Positions 54,353 to 63,278 of a stretch of DNA of 64,000 bases are shown piece after piece. The notes below the pieces were generated by a model. The model was not told the DNA's origin. It worked only from the letters and a program-made list of their open reading frames with translations, and did not search any database. Every line of letters starts with the position of its first letter. The first letter of the stretch is position 1. This DNA is from Bifidobacterium sp. ESL0790 (GTDB taxonomy: Bacteria > Actinomycetota > Actinomycetes > Actinomycetales > Bifidobacteriaceae). The stretch lies in the NCBI RefSeq assembly GCF_029395435.1, contig NZ_CP113915.1, positions 372,001-436,000 of the forward strand, given 5' to 3'. Made by a program: the position numbers and the translations under genes.

Positions 54353-54464
54353 CAGTGAGAAAAGCACCAAAATACACTCAAAATGATGCTTTTCTCCTCA
54401 GTAAACGGCACCTTCAGTGGGGAAAGCACTTTTTAGGGGCGTTTTTGGTGCTTTTTCCACTGAA
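54353..54464. repeat. double-hairpin AAAAGCAC element, copy 4
   Basis: CAGTGAGAAAAGCACC pairs with the arm ATGCTTTTCTCCTCAG; the second hairpin has CAGTGGGGAAAGCAC with GTGCTTTTTCCACTG. CAGTG starts at 54353 and 54415, 62 bp apart. It lies between the membrane-protein gene and rpsO. Confidence 0.85.
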
Positions 54465-54602
54465 AGGTGGGTTCTCCAACGGTGGGGCCGCGTTCATCCA
54501 CACCAGTCCGTATACTTAAAACTTGGCGTGAATTCGCCCGCGGATAGAGAGCGCTCCGGCATCGAGCCGGTGGCACCGCGCAGCAACTACAAGGAGGATG
54601 CC

Positions 54603-54872
54603 GTGGCACTTACGGCTGAACAGAAGCACGAGATCATCACGAAGTACGCGACGCACGAAGGCGATACGGGTTCTCCCGAAGTCCAGGTTGCGCTGCTGAG
54701 CAAGCGTATCTCCGATCTGACCGAGCACCTCAAGACCCACCAGCATGACCACCACTCCCGTCGTGGCCTGCTTCTGATGGTCGGTGACCGTCGTCGTCTG
54801 CTTGATTACCTCAAGAAGGTCGACATCAACCGTTACCGTTCCCTCATCGAGCGTCTTGGTCTGCGCCGATAG
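54603..54872 (+). CDS. rpsO: 30S ribosomal protein S15
   Basis: 89 residues, standard length, from a GTG start; AAGGAGG lies 5-6 bases upstream and decides the start. [23 protein letters not shown] and [21 protein letters not shown] are S15 signatures for binding 16S rRNA. It is followed by pnp, the classical pair. Confidence 0.97.
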   Translation: MALTAEQKHEIITKYATHEGDTGSPEVQVALLSKRISDLTEHLKTHQHDHHSRRGLLLMVGDRRRLLDYLKKVDINRYRSLIERLGLRR

Positions 54873-54881
54873 CTCTTATAA

Positions 54882-54909
54882 TGCCCGGGCATCTATGCTC
54901 GGGCGTTTT
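54882..54909 (+). terminator. hairpin between rpsO and pnp
   Basis: GCCCGGGCAT pairs with ATGCTCGGGC and is followed by GTTTT. It probably terminates most rpsO transcripts. About 260 bases of untranslated leader follow before pnp; in other bacteria the pnp leader is the site of RNase III and PNPase autoregulation. Confidence 0.75.
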
Positions 54910-55170
54910 AATAGGTAGAGAACCGTGTGCTGGATGTTGAGTGAAGTAAGCAAAACGGCGGTGAATGACCGCCAACGGTGTTCGCGAGTGAAGAAACGCA
55001 GGACGGCCTTAAGGTGAAGGCCGATAATGAAAAACGAAGCTGAAAAGTGAAGAATGACATGCGGGATGCGATGCGGCCAGGTTTGCCGCAAAGAAGAGCA
55101 GTGAGGCCCGCGGCCAATAGAGCATTTTGAAGTGGTAGATAGAAAATAGGAACAAACAAAGGAGGAACCC

Positions 55171-57888
55171 TTGGAGGGTCCCGAAATCAAGGCCGTTGAG
55201 GCCGTAATAGACAATGGAACATTTGGCAAGCGCACATTGCGCTTCGAGACGGGCCGCCTGGCCCAGCAGGCCGACGGCGCTGTGGCCGCCTACCTGGACG
55301 ACGATTCGATGGTGCTTTCCACCACGACCGCCGGCAGCAGCCCGAAGGAGAACTACGACTTCTTCCCGCTGACCGTCGACGTGGAGGAGAAGATGTTCGC
55401 CGCGGGCAAGATCCCCGGCTCGTTCTTCCGCCGCGAAGGCCGTCCCTCGAACGACGCGATCCTGGCCTGCCGCATCATCGACCGGCCGCTGCGCCCGCTC
55501 TTCCCCCACACCCTGCGCAACGAGGTGCAGGTTGTGGAGACGGTGCTCGCCTGCAACCCCGACGACGCCTACGACATGATCGCCCTGAACGCCGCCTCGG
55601 CCTCCACCATGATCTCCGGCCTACCCTTCGAGGGCCCGGTCTCCGGTGTGCGCCTGGCGCTGGTGGACGGCCAGTGGGTCGCCTTCCCGCGTTGGAGCGA
55701 GCGTGAGCGCGCGGTCTTCGAGATCGTCGTGGCCGGCCGTGTGGTCGAGAACGGCGACGTGGCCATCGCCATGATCGAGGCCGGCGCCGGCAAGAACGCC
55801 TGGAACCTTATCTACGACGAGGGCCAGATCAAGCCGGACGAGGAGGTCGTGGCCGGTGGCCTCGAGGCCGCCAAGCCGTTCATCAAGACGCTGTGCGAGG
55901 CGCAGAGCGAGCTCAAGGAGAAGGCCGGCAAGGCCAACGACAAGGAGTTCAAGCTCTTCCCGGAGTACACCGACGAGATCTTCAGCCGCATCGACGAGAT
56001 CGCGCACGCCGACCTCAATGAGGCCCTTTCCATCGCGGCCAAGCTGCCGCGCCAGGAGCGCATCCACGAGATCAAGGAAGACGTCCGCGCCAAGCTCGCC
56101 GACGAATTCACCGACATGGATGAGATGGAGAAGGACAAGGAGCTCGGCAACGCCTTCAAGGAGCTGCAGCGCCAGATCGTCCGCAAGCGCATCCTGACCG
56201 AGGACTTCCGCATCGACGGCCGCGGCCTGCGTGATATCCGCACGCTCTCCGCCGAGGTCGACGTGGTGCCGCGCGTGCACGGTTCCGCGCTCTTCCAGCG
56301 TGGCGAGACCCAGATCCTGGGCGTCACCACCCTCAACATGCTCAAGATGGAGCAGACCATCGACGCCATCTCCGGGCCCAACACCCGCCGCTACATGCAT
56401 GATTACGAGATGCCGCCGTTCTCCACTGGCGAGACCGGCCGCATGGGCTCGCCCAAGCGCCGCGAGGTCGGCCATGGCGCGCTGGCCCGCAAGGCCCTCG
56501 TGCCCGTGCTGCCCAGCAAGGACGATTTCCCCTACGCCATCCGCCAGGTCTCCGAGGCCCTTGGCTCCAACGGCTCCACCTCGATGGGCTCCGTGTGCGC
56601 CTCCACGCTTTCGCTGCTCGCCGCCGGTGTACCGCTGAAGGCCCCCGTCGCGGGCATCGCGATGGGCCTGGTCTCCGGTGACGTGGATGGCAAGCACATC
56701 TACAAGACCCTGACCGACATCCTGGGCGTCGAGGACGCCTTCGGCGACATGGACTTCAAGGTCGCCGGCACCTCCGAGTTCATCACCGCGCTCCAGCTTG
56801 ACACCAAGCTCGACGGCATTCCCGCCGACGTGCTCGCCGCCGCGCTCCAGCAGGCCAAGGAAGCGCGCACCACGATCCTCGAGGTCATCAACGAGTGCAT
56901 CGACGCCCCGGCCGAGATGAGCCCGTACGCTCCGCGTATCCTCACCACCCACGTCCCGGTCGACAAGATCGGCGAGGTCATCGGGCCCAAGGGCAAGATG
57001 ATCAACCAGATTCAGGAAGACACCGGCGCCGACGTGAGCGTCGAGGACGACGGCACCGTCTACATCGCCTCCGAGGGCGGCGACGGCGCCGAGAAGGCCA
57101 AGGCCACCATCGACGCGATCGCCAACCCGCACATCCCCGAGGCCGGCGAGACGTTCAACGGCAAGGTCGTGAAGACCACGAGCTTCGGCGCGTTCGTCAA
57201 CCTGACTCCCGGCACCGACGGCCTGCTGCACATCTCCCAGATCCGCAACCTCACCAACGGCGAGCGTATCGACGCGGTCGAGGACGTGCTCAAGGAAGGC
57301 GACACCGTTGAGGTGATCGTGCAGGGCGTCGACGACCGTGGCAAGATCTCGCTGGCCATCCCCGGCTTCGAGGACCAGGAATCCGGCGCTCGTGGTGGCC
57401 GTGGCCATGGTGATCGCGATGATCGCCGTGGTGGGCACGGACGTCGTGATGATCGCGGCTATCGTGGCCATCGTCATGATGACCGCCGTGACGATCGCCG
57501 TGACCGTGATGACCGTGGCGATCGTGATTTTGAGGATCGTCCGCGTCGTCGTCGTGAGGATCGTGATGACCGCGAGGACCGTGGTGGACGTTACGACGAC
57601 CGTCGCTCCGAGCGTCGTGATCGCGATGATCGTGATTTTGAGGATCGTCCGCGTCGTCGCCGTGAGGACCGTGATGACCGTGGCGATCGTGGAGACCGCT
57701 ACGATGACCGCCGTTCCGGACGCCGTGATTCCCACCGTTCCGGCGGCTACCGTGGCGGCCGTCGCAACGACCGCAACCCGCGCTACGCCACCGACGACCA
57801 TTATGACGAGTATCGCGAGGACCGCGAGGAGCGCAGCGAGCGTCCGCGCCGCCGCATCCGCCGCGATTTCGATCCGTTCGACGAGTGA
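55171..57888 (+). CDS. pnp: polynucleotide phosphorylase
   Basis: 905 residues from a TTG start, supported by AAAGGAGG 6 bases upstream. Two RNase PH-like domains (1: [15 protein letters not shown]; 2: [15 protein letters not shown] with [14 protein letters not shown]) flank a helical domain. A KH domain ([15 protein letters not shown], about 600-655) and an S1 domain ([17 protein letters not shown], about 665-735) follow. The last 165 residues are almost only Arg, Asp, Gly, His and Glu, with an internal duplication of [14 protein letters not shown]. The core degrades RNA 3' to 5' with phosphate; the tail probably binds RNA or partners. Confidence 0.97.
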   Translation: MEGPEIKAVEAVIDNGTFGKRTLRFETGRLAQQADGAVAAYLDDDSMVLSTTTAGSSPKENYDFFPLTVDVEEKMFAAGKIPGSFFRREGRPSNDAILACRIIDRPLRPLFPHTLRNEVQVVETVLACNPDDAYDMIALNAASASTMISGLPFEGPVSGVRLALVDGQWVAFPRWSERERAVFEIVVAGRVVENGDVAIAMIEAGAGKNAWNLIYDEGQIKPDEEVVAGGLEAAKPFIKTLCEAQSELKEKAGKANDKEFKLFPEYTDEIFSRIDEIAHADLNEALSIAAKLPRQERIHEIKEDVRAKLADEFTDMDEMEKDKELGNAFKELQRQIVRKRILTEDFRIDGRGLRDIRTLSAEVDVVPRVHGSALFQRGETQILGVTTLNMLKMEQTIDAISGPNTRRYMHDYEMPPFSTGETGRMGSPKRREVGHGALARKALVPVLPSKDDFPYAIRQVSEALGSNGSTSMGSVCASTLSLLAAGVPLKAPVAGIAMGLVSGDVDGKHIYKTLTDILGVEDAFGDMDFKVAGTSEFITALQLDTKLDGIPADVLAAALQQAKEARTTILEVINECIDAPAEMSPYAPRILTTHVPVDKIGEVIGPKGKMINQIQEDTGADVSVEDDGTVYIASEGGDGAEKAKATIDAIANPHIPEAGETFNGKVVKTTSFGAFVNLTPGTDGLLHISQIRNLTNGERIDAVEDVLKEGDTVEVIVQGVDDRGKISLAIPGFEDQESGARGGRGHGDRDDRRGGHGRRDDRGYRGHRHDDRRDDRRDRDDRGDRDFEDRPRRRREDRDDREDRGGRYDDRRSERRDRDDRDFEDRPRRRREDRDDRGDRGDRYDDRRSGRRDSHRSGGYRGGRRNDRNPRYATDDHYDEYREDREERSERPRRRIRRDFDPFDE

Positions 57889-57972
57889 TCTAACGGGATG
57901 CGCCGCGATTTTGCGACTCAATGCCTAGGCGTTGGGCGCCGGAAAATCGCTGAACGGTGCGTCTGATTCAAC

Positions 57973-58024
57973 AAGGCCTTGTGAGCCGGCTGAGATATCA
58001 GCTTGGTTCGCAAGGCCTTTTTTG
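57973..58024 (+). terminator. intrinsic terminator of pnp
   Basis: AAGGCCTTG (57973-57981) pairs with CAAGGCCTT (58011-58019), with further pairing inside (CTG/CAG), followed by TTTTTG. Confidence 0.9.
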
Positions 58025-58144
58025 TTTGCCTTTTTGCTGCTTGCTTGTTCCTTGTTATTTGGTGCTTCGATGCGGGTTGCTTGCGTTTTGGTTTTCGTTT
58101 CCCGTTTCTTCGATATTTTTAGTTGTGTGCTTCGTGGCGGTCAG

Positions 58145-58328
58145 TGTGGATAAATTTGAATAGAAACACGGAATTGTGGATAATTCCGGAGGTTTTCAGA
58201 TGCTGTGGATAAATCGCGCATGGAAACGAGACTGTGGATAACCCGAAATGGGGACAACCTTGGGGATAAATTGCGTCCAAAGACCGCGACACGCCTCAAA
58301 TGTGGATAACCCCAACCGTTCGACCACA
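58145..58328. promoter_or_regulatory. phased cluster of DnaA-box-like nonamers upstream of the Tad locus
   Basis: TGTGGATAA (complement of TTATCCACA) occurs exactly at 58145, 58175, 58204, 58233 and 58301, and TGGGGATAA (one change) at 58261. All have the same orientation. Start-to-start spacing is 30, 29, 29, 28 and 40 bp. The last box lies in a 44-bp module identical to 50293-50336. The cluster ends 51 bp before the tadZ start. Confidence 0.8.
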
Positions 58329-58378
58329 TAGGCCCGTTGAGCTTTACTTGAGGATGTTCCGGGCGCTTCAATGGACGC

Positions 58379-59542
58379 ATGAGCGATTTCATGAACGAAA
58401 GTGGGAGCGGATTCGCCGGTTCGGCCAACCCCAGCCAGCGCTGGTATGGGAGCGCGGACCAGCGCGCCGTGCCCCAACAGACCTATATGCCGCGTGGTGG
58501 CAGGCAGGCGTGCGTGGTGCCTGTGCCCGCCGCCGGGACCGCGGTGGTGCGGCGTGGGGCAACCATGCCTGTGGCCAGGCCTCCTTCGGCCATGTCACGC
58601 AACCCGATAGGCCTTGAGGTGGGGCAGAGGCGGCACGTGGGACGTGACGGGCCGGCCACGCAGATGGTGAAGGTCTCCCGTCCCGGATTCGCGCCGCGTG
58701 AGCTGGTCGCCACGGGTTCGCGAGTGGTGGCGCCGCAGCCGGAAACCGGGTTTACCGCCCCGCATGAGGATGAGGGCGTCACCGGTTTCGCGGGCAACAC
58801 CGTGGCTTTCGTGGGTGCCAGCGGCGGCGTGGGCGTAAGCGTCATATCATCGCTCGTTGCCTTGCAATGCGTCGATGAAGGTTGGGATTGCGCGCTGGTC
58901 GATGGCGATTTCGACGGCGGTGGCCTCGACGTCCTGCTCGGGCTGGAGAACGACAAGGGGTTGCGGTTCAGCACGTTGAACGCGCCGCTGGGGCGGGTGG
59001 ACGGCCATGCGATTTCCGCCAGATTGCCGCGTTGGCGGGGCATACCCGTGCTGGCGAGCGACCCGTGGAACGGCACAAGGCCGGAATGGTGGGAGACGTC
59101 GGCCGCGTTGACCGGGCTCGCCGAGGTCAATGACATCGTCATCCTCGACGCGGGGCGAGGCCACCTGCTCACCCAGCTGCCGGGCTCGCAGGGCATGGAC
59201 AAGGTGATCGTCACCGAGCTTTCGGTGTTGGGGTTAATACGCGCCAAGTCGCTGCTCTCGCATTATTCGTCGGCCAAGGAGCGCGACGACGGATCCGGCG
59301 TGCTGGCCGTTTTGGGCGTCCAGCCACGCGGCACCTCACACGGCCGGGGCGTGGTCAACGTGGGCGAGGCGGCCTCGTTCCTGGGTCGCGAGGTGCTCGG
59401 CCCGCTCGCGCCCGACGCCCATCGCGCCAGCGACATCCTGGAAGGAATGGGGGTGCGTGGCGTCGGCAGGGCCGAGCGTCCCGTGCTCAAGAAGCTGTGC
59501 GCGTGTCTTAGCAAGGGACGCAAAGGAGGTGGGCGGCCATGA
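58379..59542 (+). CDS. tadZ: TadZ/CpaE-like pilus-assembly ATPase-fold protein
   Basis: 387 residues. The first 130 residues are polar and unassigned. From about residue 140 a MinD/ParA-type fold is visible (TVAFVGASGGVGVSVISSL, then ALVDGDFDGGGLDVLLGL). The P-loop GASGGVGVS lacks both lysines of the deviant Walker A, as in atypical TadZ proteins. TadZ places the Tad pilus machine at the pole in other bacteria. No ribosome site precedes the ATG. The stop overlaps tadA as ATGA. Confidence 0.88.
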   Translation: MSDFMNESGSGFAGSANPSQRWYGSADQRAVPQQTYMPRGGRQACVVPVPAAGTAVVRRGATMPVARPPSAMSRNPIGLEVGQRRHVGRDGPATQMVKVSRPGFAPRELVATGSRVVAPQPETGFTAPHEDEGVTGFAGNTVAFVGASGGVGVSVISSLVALQCVDEGWDCALVDGDFDGGGLDVLLGLENDKGLRFSTLNAPLGRVDGHAISARLPRWRGIPVLASDPWNGTRPEWWETSAALTGLAEVNDIVILDAGRGHLLTQLPGSQGMDKVIVTELSVLGLIRAKSLLSHYSSAKERDDGSGVLAVLGVQPRGTSHGRGVVNVGEAASFLGREVLGPLAPDAHRASDILEGMGVRGVGRAERPVLKKLCACLSKGRKGGGRP

Positions 59543-60528
59543 TGTTCGGTCCGTTGCAACCGCTGGTCAGCGACTCGAAGCTGACCGACATCGCGGTGAC
59601 ATGTGAGGGCAGGGTGTGGGTCGATCGGGGAGAGGGGATGCGCGAATACCATCCGGCCATCCCCTTCCGCTCGCCGCAGGTGGTGCGCCAGTACGCCTCG
59701 CAATTGTGCTCGCAGCTGGGCAGGAGGCTCGACGAGGCGTGCCCCATCGCCGATGCCTCAAGCTCCGAGGGTATTCGTGTGCACGCGGTCATCGCGCCGT
59801 TGGTGCCTGAGGGCGCGGCGATCTCGATTCGTTTCCCCAGTCGTTTCGTCCCCAGGCTGAGCGGTTTGGGAGCCGAAGGGCTGTTCCCGACGTCGTGGTT
59901 CTCGGTGCTGTGCGGGCTGGTGCGCAAACGTGCCACCATACTGATCACCGGGGGCACCGGATCGGGCAAGACCACGTTGATGAAGGCGCTTTTGGATCAA
60001 TGTGATCCGAATGAGCGCATCGTCAGCGTCGAGGAGGTGCGCGAGCTCGGAGATCTGAAACGTGGCGATTACGTCTCGCTGGTGGCTCGCGAGGCCAATG
60101 TGGAAGGGGCCGGCGCAGTTGGCTTGCCCGAGCTGGTGAAGGCGACGTTGCGCATGCGGCCCGACCGCATCGTGCTGGGCGAGTGCCGTGGCGAGGAGAT
60201 CGCTGATTTGCTGAGGGCCTTCAATTCCGGCCATCACGGCGGCATGGTCACCCTGCACGCCGACAACGTGGCTCGTGTGCCATCGAGGCTTGTGGCGCTG
60301 GGGCTTTTGGCCGGGCTCGACCGGCAGGCGCTGATGATGCTGGCCGCCAACGCCTTCGACGTCGTGCTGCACTTGGAGCGGATTGAGGGCAAGCGCCATA
60401 TCGTCCAGATTGGCAGGCTGGTGGTCGCCCACGACGAGTTCGTGGGTGTGCCCATAGCCACATGGAACGGCAGGGAGGGCGCGGTGCCCGGGCCGATGTG
60501 GGGGCAGTTTGTTCGGCAATGGACCTAG
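59539..60528 (+). CDS. tadA: Tad secretion ATPase TadA/CpaF
   Basis: 329 residues. The Walker A ILITGGTGSGKTTLMKAL, the Asp box VSVEEVRELG, Walker B RPDRIVLGECRGEE and the His-box GHHGGMVTLHAD are complete. It powers assembly of Flp pili as a hexamer at the membrane. It is shorter than proteobacterial CpaF because the long N-terminal domain is reduced. Translation is coupled to tadZ. Confidence 0.94.
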   Translation: MMFGPLQPLVSDSKLTDIAVTCEGRVWVDRGEGMREYHPAIPFRSPQVVRQYASQLCSQLGRRLDEACPIADASSSEGIRVHAVIAPLVPEGAAISIRFPSRFVPRLSGLGAEGLFPTSWFSVLCGLVRKRATILITGGTGSGKTTLMKALLDQCDPNERIVSVEEVRELGDLKRGDYVSLVAREANVEGAGAVGLPELVKATLRMRPDRIVLGECRGEEIADLLRAFNSGHHGGMVTLHADNVARVPSRLVALGLLAGLDRQALMMLAANAFDVVLHLERIEGKRHIVQIGRLVVAHDEFVGVPIATWNGREGAVPGPMWGQFVRQWT

Positions 60529-60679
60529 CTGTGGTCGGCGTTGGCCCGAGATGATGCGGCGCGGGGGAGTGGCGTGATTGGTGCTTGGCGCATGGTGCCT
60601 CACCGTTTGGGGTCAAGGAGTTCGGCGTCCGAGCTATCGGGTTCGGGATGGTGTTTGAGATGGATGAAGGAGGAAACCG

Positions 60680-61390
60680 ATGGGTGGATTGGTGGAGGGT
60701 TGGCGCTTGCTGTTGGTCGCGCTGGCCTTGGTGGCGTTGCTTTTGTTTGTCCGCCGTCGTCACGTCGATTCGCGGCTGTCTTCCTTCGAAGCGGCGAACG
60801 GCGACGTCGATGAGATGGAGGATGAGGAGCATCAGGGCATCCTTTCGGTTATGGAGAACGCGAAGGCGCGCATTCGCACCGGCTCGTCGCTTGAGCAGGC
60901 GTTCCGCGAGGCCTCGGGCGATGGCGTGATGGTCACTGGAGCGGCGCTGCCCAGCCGAGGCCAGCTGCGTACCCTGTTGGTCCGTAGTTTGGATGGCGAC
61001 GAGACGGTGGACCAGGCCGACCAGGCCGCCGCCGAGCTGGACTTGGCGTGCAAGGTGAGCCATGAACTGGGATACGGCGCGCTGCGTTGCCTGGACGCCG
61101 TGAGCGCCTCGTACAAACGCAACCGGATGATGCGCACGCTGCGTGGCAACGCCTTCGCCATGCCGAAGTCGACCGTCAAGCTGCTCTCCGCCCTGCCGTT
61201 CGCCACCTTGGTGCTCGGCGAGTTCATGGGCGCGAATTCACTGGCGTTCCTGGTCGGCACGGGCGTGGGGCGTATCTGCTTTCTGCTTGGCTCATGCGTC
61301 TACGGCATCGGGCTGATGTGGATGCGGGCGATGATGCGCGAGATGGAGGACGTGGCCAAGGCCTTCACGGTGCCCGTGCCGTCGGGGTGA
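60680..61390 (+). CDS. tadB: Tad platform protein TadB-like
   Basis: 236 residues; GAAGGAGG precedes the ATG. One N-terminal hydrophobic segment (RLLLVALALVALLLFV) and two near the C-terminus (LLSALPFATLVLGEF, GVGRICFLLGSCVYGIGLMW) enclose a cytosolic type II secretion F-like domain (ARIRTGSSLEQAFREAS). It should form the inner-membrane platform with TadC. It is short for TadB, as is usual for actinobacteria. Confidence 0.88.
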   Translation: MGGLVEGWRLLLVALALVALLLFVRRRHVDSRLSSFEAANGDVDEMEDEEHQGILSVMENAKARIRTGSSLEQAFREASGDGVMVTGAALPSRGQLRTLLVRSLDGDETVDQADQAAAELDLACKVSHELGYGALRCLDAVSASYKRNRMMRTLRGNAFAMPKSTVKLLSALPFATLVLGEFMGANSLAFLVGTGVGRICFLLGSCVYGIGLMWMRAMMREMEDVAKAFTVPVPSG

Positions 61391-61482
61391 TTCGTATGCC
61401 GCCGGAATTCATTTTGAATTGAACGATTAGCTGCGAACGAATGATGTGACCGGAGCGATGACGTGACCGGAACGATATTGCG

Positions 61483-62151
61483 ATGAATGGAACTGTGGGA
61501 AAGGACCGGAGGATGTGGATTGCGATGGCGTGCCTGGCGGGTTGTTGGGCGGGAGCCTGCTGCTATCTGATCTGCCGGCGGGTGGGCCAGAGCGCCGATG
61601 CCAGGCTTGTCGCGCTGGCACATCATGACGATGTGGCCGTATCGCTCAACCTGGTGCTTGAGATGATGGTCGTCGCCATCCGTCAGGGCGCCTCCATTCC
61701 GCATGCCTTGGATTTGGTCGGTTCGCTGATCCATGGCGAATTGGGCGATGGGCTGACTTGCGCGGCCAAGGCGCTTTCGAGCGGATTGCAGTGGCAGGAC
61801 GCATGGCTGCTGGCCTCCGCGGCAGCTGGGCAAGGTGATGGTGAAAAAGCCGGCGACGCGAGCGCGCGGCATAAGGCCGCGGAACTGCCGAATAACGGTT
61901 CGGACAAACGCACTTCGGCCGAGATGCTCAAGATCTTCGAGGGCGCCCTTGAGGACTCGTGGCTATACGGAATCTCACCCATATCCCGCTTGGAAAGCAC
62001 CATCGAGCAGCTTGATGCCAGGGAGCGGGCGCTCATCGAACGTGGATCGTCGAAGCTTTCGGTGCGTCTGCTGATGCCGACCGCGCTGTGCTTTCTGCCG
62101 GCGTTTGTGCTTATCGGTGTCCTCCCGTCGATAGGCTCCTTCATGTCGTGA
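61483..62151 (+). CDS. tadC: Tad platform protein TadC-like
   Basis: 222 residues. The N-terminal helix (MWIAMACLAGCWAGACCYLI) is followed by a type II secretion F domain (LNLVLEMMVVAIRQGASIPHALDLVG) and a terminal segment LLMPTALCFLPAFVLIGVLP. A hydrophilic insertion lies at about 113-146 (GQGDGEKAGDAS and following). It lies 92 bp after tadB in the same direction and probably belongs to its unit. Confidence 0.85.
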   Translation: MNGTVGKDRRMWIAMACLAGCWAGACCYLICRRVGQSADARLVALAHHDDVAVSLNLVLEMMVVAIRQGASIPHALDLVGSLIHGELGDGLTCAAKALSSGLQWQDAWLLASAAAGQGDGEKAGDASARHKAAELPNNGSDKRTSAEMLKIFEGALEDSWLYGISPISRLESTIEQLDARERALIERGSSKLSVRLLMPTALCFLPAFVLIGVLPSIGSFMS

Positions 62152-62290
62152 ATCGCAGACGATGTCGTCCGGCACGTTTGAGTTTAAGCGTGCCTTCAGT
62201 CCTGTATGGGTATGGTGTCTTGCCTCCGCCATGGCGATGGTGGGGGCTTTGCTATACGGGCATCGTTTCTGAATATATCCGCGATTTGCA

Positions 62291-62369
62291 ATGTGTATAA
62301 CTTTGGTCACTGTGGATAACTTGTGCGCGACACGCCGAAAATGTGGATAACCCAAACCGTTCGACCACA
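62291..62369. promoter_or_regulatory. DnaA-box module, copy 3, upstream of the pilin operon
   Basis: TGTGGATAA at 62310-62318 and 62342-62350, and TGTGTATAA (one change) at 62291-62299. The block 62325-62369 matches the 50293 and 58285 modules with a few substitutions and one extra base. It ends 92 bp upstream of the flp start, within the 309-bp gap between tadC and flp. Confidence 0.75.
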
Positions 62370-62460
62370 GTACCTGAAATTCCTTCGCTCGACTTGCGTT
62401 TTCCTCCAGAATGGTCATATCGCAATCAACGTGGTTGCGGCAACCAACAAAGGAGGAGAC

Positions 62461-62748
62461 ATGAATATGAATATGGCAACCGGAAACGGATTGATGACGC
62501 TTGAGAGCGGTGCGGACCGCGGCCTGGCGACGATTCCGCAGCGAGCGATGACCAAGATGTGCATGGCCGACGCGAAGGTGCGCGCGTGGTTGGAGCGTGA
62601 CGACGAAGGCGCGGTCACGGCGGAATACGCCGTCGTGCTGGTGGCCGCCACAGCCTTCGCGGCCGTGCTGATCGCGCTGCTCAAATCGGGGGAAGTCAAG
62701 ACGCTCCTGCTCAACATCATCAAGAAGGCCCTGAAGGTCGCCGCGTGA
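62461..62748 (+). CDS. flp: Flp-type pilin (DUF4244)
   Basis: 95 residues from the ATG at 62461, decided by AAAGGAGGAG. The prepilin motif DDEGAVTAEYAVVLVAATAFAA shows a Gly cleavage site followed by Ala, with Glu at +5 of the mature chain, then the pilin hydrophobic helix. About 55 residues form an unusually long leader. The mature pilin would be about 40 residues. The prepilin peptidase (TadV) is not in this window. Confidence 0.92.
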   Translation: MNMNMATGNGLMTLESGADRGLATIPQRAMTKMCMADAKVRAWLERDDEGAVTAEYAVVLVAATAFAAVLIALLKSGEVKTLLLNIIKKALKVAA

Positions 62749-62885
62749 GGTCTCGCCAGCTAGTGGGCGATGCGAAACGACGGGCTTCGGACGCATGTGC
62801 AGTATCGGCATCCATTCGACCGATGAATGAGTGGATGCCTCCATATCGGAGTTTCGGATTATCGAGGAGTCTCAGGAGGTGAGGG

Positions 62886-63278
62886 ATGCAACGCTTGGTT
62901 GATGGTGGGCGTCGGCTGTTCCGCAAGGCGCGTGACGCCGTCAGGGGCGTGGACCGTGGCGTGGTGACCGCCGAGTTCGCCACGGTGCTGCCGGCGGTGG
63001 TGGTCATCGCCGCGCTGCTGCTGTTGCTGGCGAGGGCGGTGACCGTGGAGATGAACTGCCAGGACGCGGCCTCGGTGGGAGCTCGTGTGGCCGTCACCAC
63101 CAAGGATGACGGCCGTGCGCGTACGGCGGCTCTTGAGGCCGCCGACCATGGGGCGCAGGTTTCGATCAGCCGTGGCGTCACCAAGGTCGATGTGGTGGTC
63201 AGCTGCCCGGTTATGCCCGATCCGCTGCACGTGCTGCCCCATGCGGTCGAGGGCAAGGCGACTGGTCTGTTGCAATAG
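62886..63278 (+). CDS. tadE: TadE-like minor pseudopilin
   Basis: 130 residues. DRGVVTAEFATVLPAVVVIAALLLLLARAV again shows Gly cleavage with Glu at +5 and a hydrophobic helix, the TadE pattern. The outer domain has two cysteines (NCQD, SCPV). GGAGG precedes the ATG at 62886. It lies downstream of flp. Confidence 0.9.
   Translation: MQRLVDGGRRLFRKARDAVRGVDRGVVTAEFATVLPAVVVIAALLLLLARAVTVEMNCQDAASVGARVAVTTKDDGRARTAALEAADHGAQVSISRGVTKVDVVVSCPVMPDPLHVLPHAVEGKATGLLQ

Noticed and set aside
55621..57921. 766-residue minus-strand frame opposite pnp
   Set aside because: Third-position GC effect over a highly conserved gene; no start signal and no recognisable protein.
58145..58328. Chromosomal replication origin
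   Set aside because: The boxes fit DnaA binding, but dnaA, dnaN, rpmH and gyrase genes are absent and no AT-rich unwinding region is evident.
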